From assembly GCA_937975585.1 (NCBI GenBank), contig CALJUC010000197.1, forward strand, positions 1 through 8,027: a stretch of DNA of 8,027 bases, written 5' to 3'. The DNA is from an uncultured Moraxella sp. (lineage in GTDB: Bacteria > Pseudomonadota > Gammaproteobacteria > Pseudomonadales > Moraxellaceae). Below the pieces are notes generated by a model. It worked only from the letters and a program-made list of their open reading frames with translations. It was not told the origin of the DNA and made no database searches. Position numbers and translations under genes: made by a program. How positions within the stretch are numbered: the stretch's first letter is position 1; each line of letters opens with the position of its first letter. Below are positions 6,577-8,027 of this stretch, piece after piece.

Positions 6577-7107
6577 TTACGTGACTTGTTCTAGTGCAAG
6601 CAATTGTTGTTTGATGGCGACACCTCCTGTGTAGCCACCAAGTTCGCCATTGCTGGCGATGACGCGATGGCAGGGGATTATCAAGCTAATTGGGTTTTTG
6701 CCGTTGGCATTGGCGACTGCTCGGTAGGCGGTTGGCTGTCCGATGAGGTTGGCTAATTGGGCGTAGCTGATAGTCTGTCCATAGGGAATTTTTAATAATG
6801 CTTCCCATACCTTTTGCTGAAATGGCGTGCCTGTGGAAATATCAAGTGGCACGTCAAATGCTTGTAGCTGACCATTAACGTATTGTTCTAGCTGACGAAG
6901 GGTATCTAGCAAAACTCTGGCATTGTCATCTTTTGCCTTGTACAACTCTTTTCTTGCAATAAATTTTGATGGTTCGGTCAATTGATTTAGGATTTTTTCC
7001 GTTTTGTGGGTAAACCAATCTAAGGCGATAAGTTTGCCCTTATTGGCAACCAAGGTAATCCTTGGTAAATCGTTGGTTAGTTGATAAGTGGTGGCAAGGA
7101 TTGGCAT
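6577..7107 (-). CDS. ogt: Methylated-DNA--protein-cysteine methyltransferase (O6-alkylguanine repair)
   Basis: This is a suicide repair protein that moves the alkyl group from O6-alkylguanine (or O4-alkylthymine) in DNA to its own cysteine. At 176 residues it has the family's usual single-protein length: an N-terminal domain (1-88) and the DNA-binding/catalytic domain (about 92-176). Visible motifs are GTPFQQKVWEALLKIPYG (93-110), the helix-turn-helix SYAQLANLIG with YRAVANANGKNP (Arg129 finger, Asn138 hinge), and the active site IIPCHRVI with acceptor Cys146, followed by GGYTGG. It lacks the Ada zinc/AraC domains, so it is the non-inducible Ogt type. The ATG at 7107 has AGGA 8 bases upstream. 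The secreted-protein gene lies just 24 bases upstream on the same strand with no room for a normal promoter, so the two are probably one transcript, ending at the hairpin at 6508-6546. Confidence 0.95.
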   Translation of the reverse strand: MPILATTYQLTNDLPRITLVANKGKLIALDWFTHKTEKILNQLTEPSKFIARKELYKAKDDNARVLLDTLRQLEQYVNGQLQAFDVPLDISTGTPFQQKVWEALLKIPYGQTISYAQLANLIGQPTAYRAVANANGKNPISLIIPCHRVIASNGELGGYTGGVAIKQQLLALEQVT

Positions 7108-7131
7108 GATGGCATTCCTAAAAAATTAACT

Positions 7132-8001
7132 CTAAAAATCAAGGTCATTTAAGGGGTAATTTTTGGGGGTAATATAGCCTTTATTGGGCAAGTAATACAG
7201 TTTATAACTTTGTTTAGCATAACTTTGTTGGTTCATCTCGCCTGTTACCACGATATTGAGCGGATAAAAACCATTGACTACACTAGTGCGATTGATTGCG
7301 AAGGTTGATTGAATATCATCACACGTTGGCTGCTTGGCTTCCCCACAGTTGCCTGTTGCCGCATTGTTATAACTTGAACCTATCCAACTTTGCATAATGC
7401 CTTTGCCATTAGGGGTCAAAATCACATAGTCTGTACCTGAAACCCCAAAGTGGGTGTCGCCATGTTCATTCAAAAAACCCCAACTCTCGGGAGAAAACTG
7501 CAACAATCGCCACTCGGTTAACCCATGACCAAAGCTACCTGCATTCATATAAGGGTCAGCAGACTCCACTTGCCAAGTATTGGCTTGTGTGGGATGGGGC
7601 TTCAGGACAAACATACCCACCAACCCCGAATGCACATGACCGCCTGTGATTTCATCACCCGCTGCATCAAAAGCCACATCCCCTGTCACGATGACATACA
7701 TCCGCTTGCCTTGGCTGGTCTGTACGATTTTTTGGCTATCGACTTGCACACAGTAGCCAATTTGATAGGCTTCTTTGGTGATACCATCGTATGAGCCATC
7801 GTTCGCCCAAGTCCCTTGGCAAGCATTGGCTTGATTGTACAAGGCATAATAAGGCTTTAGCACGGTTTGCAAAATATCGGCATTGCCATTATTGGCAAAT
7901 GCAGGTTGGCTCATTATCGCTCCAGCCGTGAAAAAAGCCAAACCAAACGCTTGCCATACTGTATGCCATAGTTTGCAGATGCTTGGTTGGTGGGTTTTCA
8001 T
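7132..8001 (-). CDS. Secreted (periplasmic) protein of unknown function
   Basis: I do not recognise this 289-residue protein. It begins with a plausible Sec signal peptide: a basic/polar start, a hydrophobic stretch (about 18-30), and a signal peptidase I site AFA|NN after residue 36. The mature part has four cysteines (61, 84, 219, 227), enough for two disulfides, as expected in the periplasm. It also has clusters of Gly, His and aromatics, such as GGHVHSGLVG (120-129) and GSFGHGLTEW (155-164), which could bind metal or simply be structural. No transmembrane segment or lipobox follows the signal. It ends 24 bases before ogt and is probably co-transcribed with it. The ATG at 8001 is a natural start given the signal peptide, but no ribosome binding site can be checked, because only two genomic bases remain before the adapter sequence. 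Small exported enzyme or binding protein are equally possible. Confidence 0.75.
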   Translation of the reverse strand: MKTHQPSICKLWHTVWQAFGLAFFTAGAIMSQPAFANNGNADILQTVLKPYYALYNQANACQGTWANDGSYDGITKEAYQIGYCVQVDSQKIVQTSQGKRMYVIVTGDVAFDAAGDEITGGHVHSGLVGMFVLKPHPTQANTWQVESADPYMNAGSFGHGLTEWRLLQFSPESWGFLNEHGDTHFGVSGTDYVILTPNGKGIMQSWIGSSYNNAATGNCGEAKQPTCDDIQSTFAINRTSVVNGFYPLNIVVTGEMNQQSYAKQSYKLYYLPNKGYITPKNYPLNDLDF

Positions 8002-8003
8002 GG

Positions 8004-8027
8004 AGATCGGAAGAGCGTCGTGTAGGG
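8004..8027. other. Illumina TruSeq adapter sequence (contamination at the contig end)
   Basis: The last 24 bases begin AGATCGGAAGAGCGTCGTGT and continue to the window end exactly as the TruSeq adapter does (the reverse complement reads as the end of the Read 1 sequencing primer, ...GACGCTCTTCCGATCT). They are not genomic and should be trimmed. The upstream region of the secreted-protein gene is therefore missing. Confidence 0.97.

Noticed and set aside
7525..7794. Open frame of 89 codons on the plus strand inside the secreted-protein gene
   Set aside because: It is antisense to a frame with a clear signal peptide and regular protein composition; the shadow frame has no credible domain.
1..8027. 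Search for a defence system, CRISPR array, prophage, integron or toxin-antitoxin pair
   Set aside because: The genes seen are housekeeping or ordinary accessory functions. The only direct repeats are short degenerate promoter-proximal arrays without unique spacers, and no nuclease-effector, integrase or transposase gene is present.

Overview
The window looks like the end of a draft contig from a gamma-proteobacterium of the family Moraxellaceae (Moraxella/Faucicola or Psychrobacter-like). This is inferred from the character of the proteins, the moderate-to-low G+C and the very A+T-rich spacers; no database search was possible. It carries six protein genes, all ordinary chromosomal functions, and I see no CRISPR array, tRNA, rRNA, transposase or phage gene.

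Layout, left to right. Positions 1-219 (minus strand) hold the N-terminal 73 codons of a TetR-type regulator that runs off the left edge. Positions 282-1310 (minus) encode a cytoplasmic endonuclease/exonuclease/phosphatase-fold protein whose transcript could run on into the regulator. Positions 1311-1955 are a 645-base A+T-rich spacer with no convincing gene but clear structure: a degenerate 15-bp tandem repeat, a diverged long inverted repeat resembling a small MITE, and a hairpin downstream of glpK. Positions 1956-3518 (minus) encode glycerol kinase, GlpK. Positions 3519-3771 are a divergent control region. Positions 3772-6498 (plus) encode a 908-residue LonB-type ATP-dependent protease. A strong hairpin at 6508-6546 separates it from the convergent pair ogt (6577-7107, minus), an O6-methylguanine-DNA methyltransferase, and a secreted protein of unknown function (7132-8001, minus) lying 24 bases upstream of ogt. 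The last 24 bases (8004-8027) are Illumina TruSeq adapter, not genome.

The genes do not form one pathway. GlpK feeds glycerol into glycerol-3-phosphate metabolism, the Lon-type protease belongs to protein quality control, and Ogt repairs alkylated DNA. The secreted protein is probably co-transcribed with ogt, but no functional link is evident.

The most interesting signal is not a gene. Degenerate tandem repeats of 15-bp period, sharing the core AAGTAACT, lie in front of two unrelated genes (the phosphatase-fold gene and the Lon-type protease gene). Both point towards the gene, and in the same register both end exactly 40 bases before the start codon. I do not recognise this repeat as a described element.
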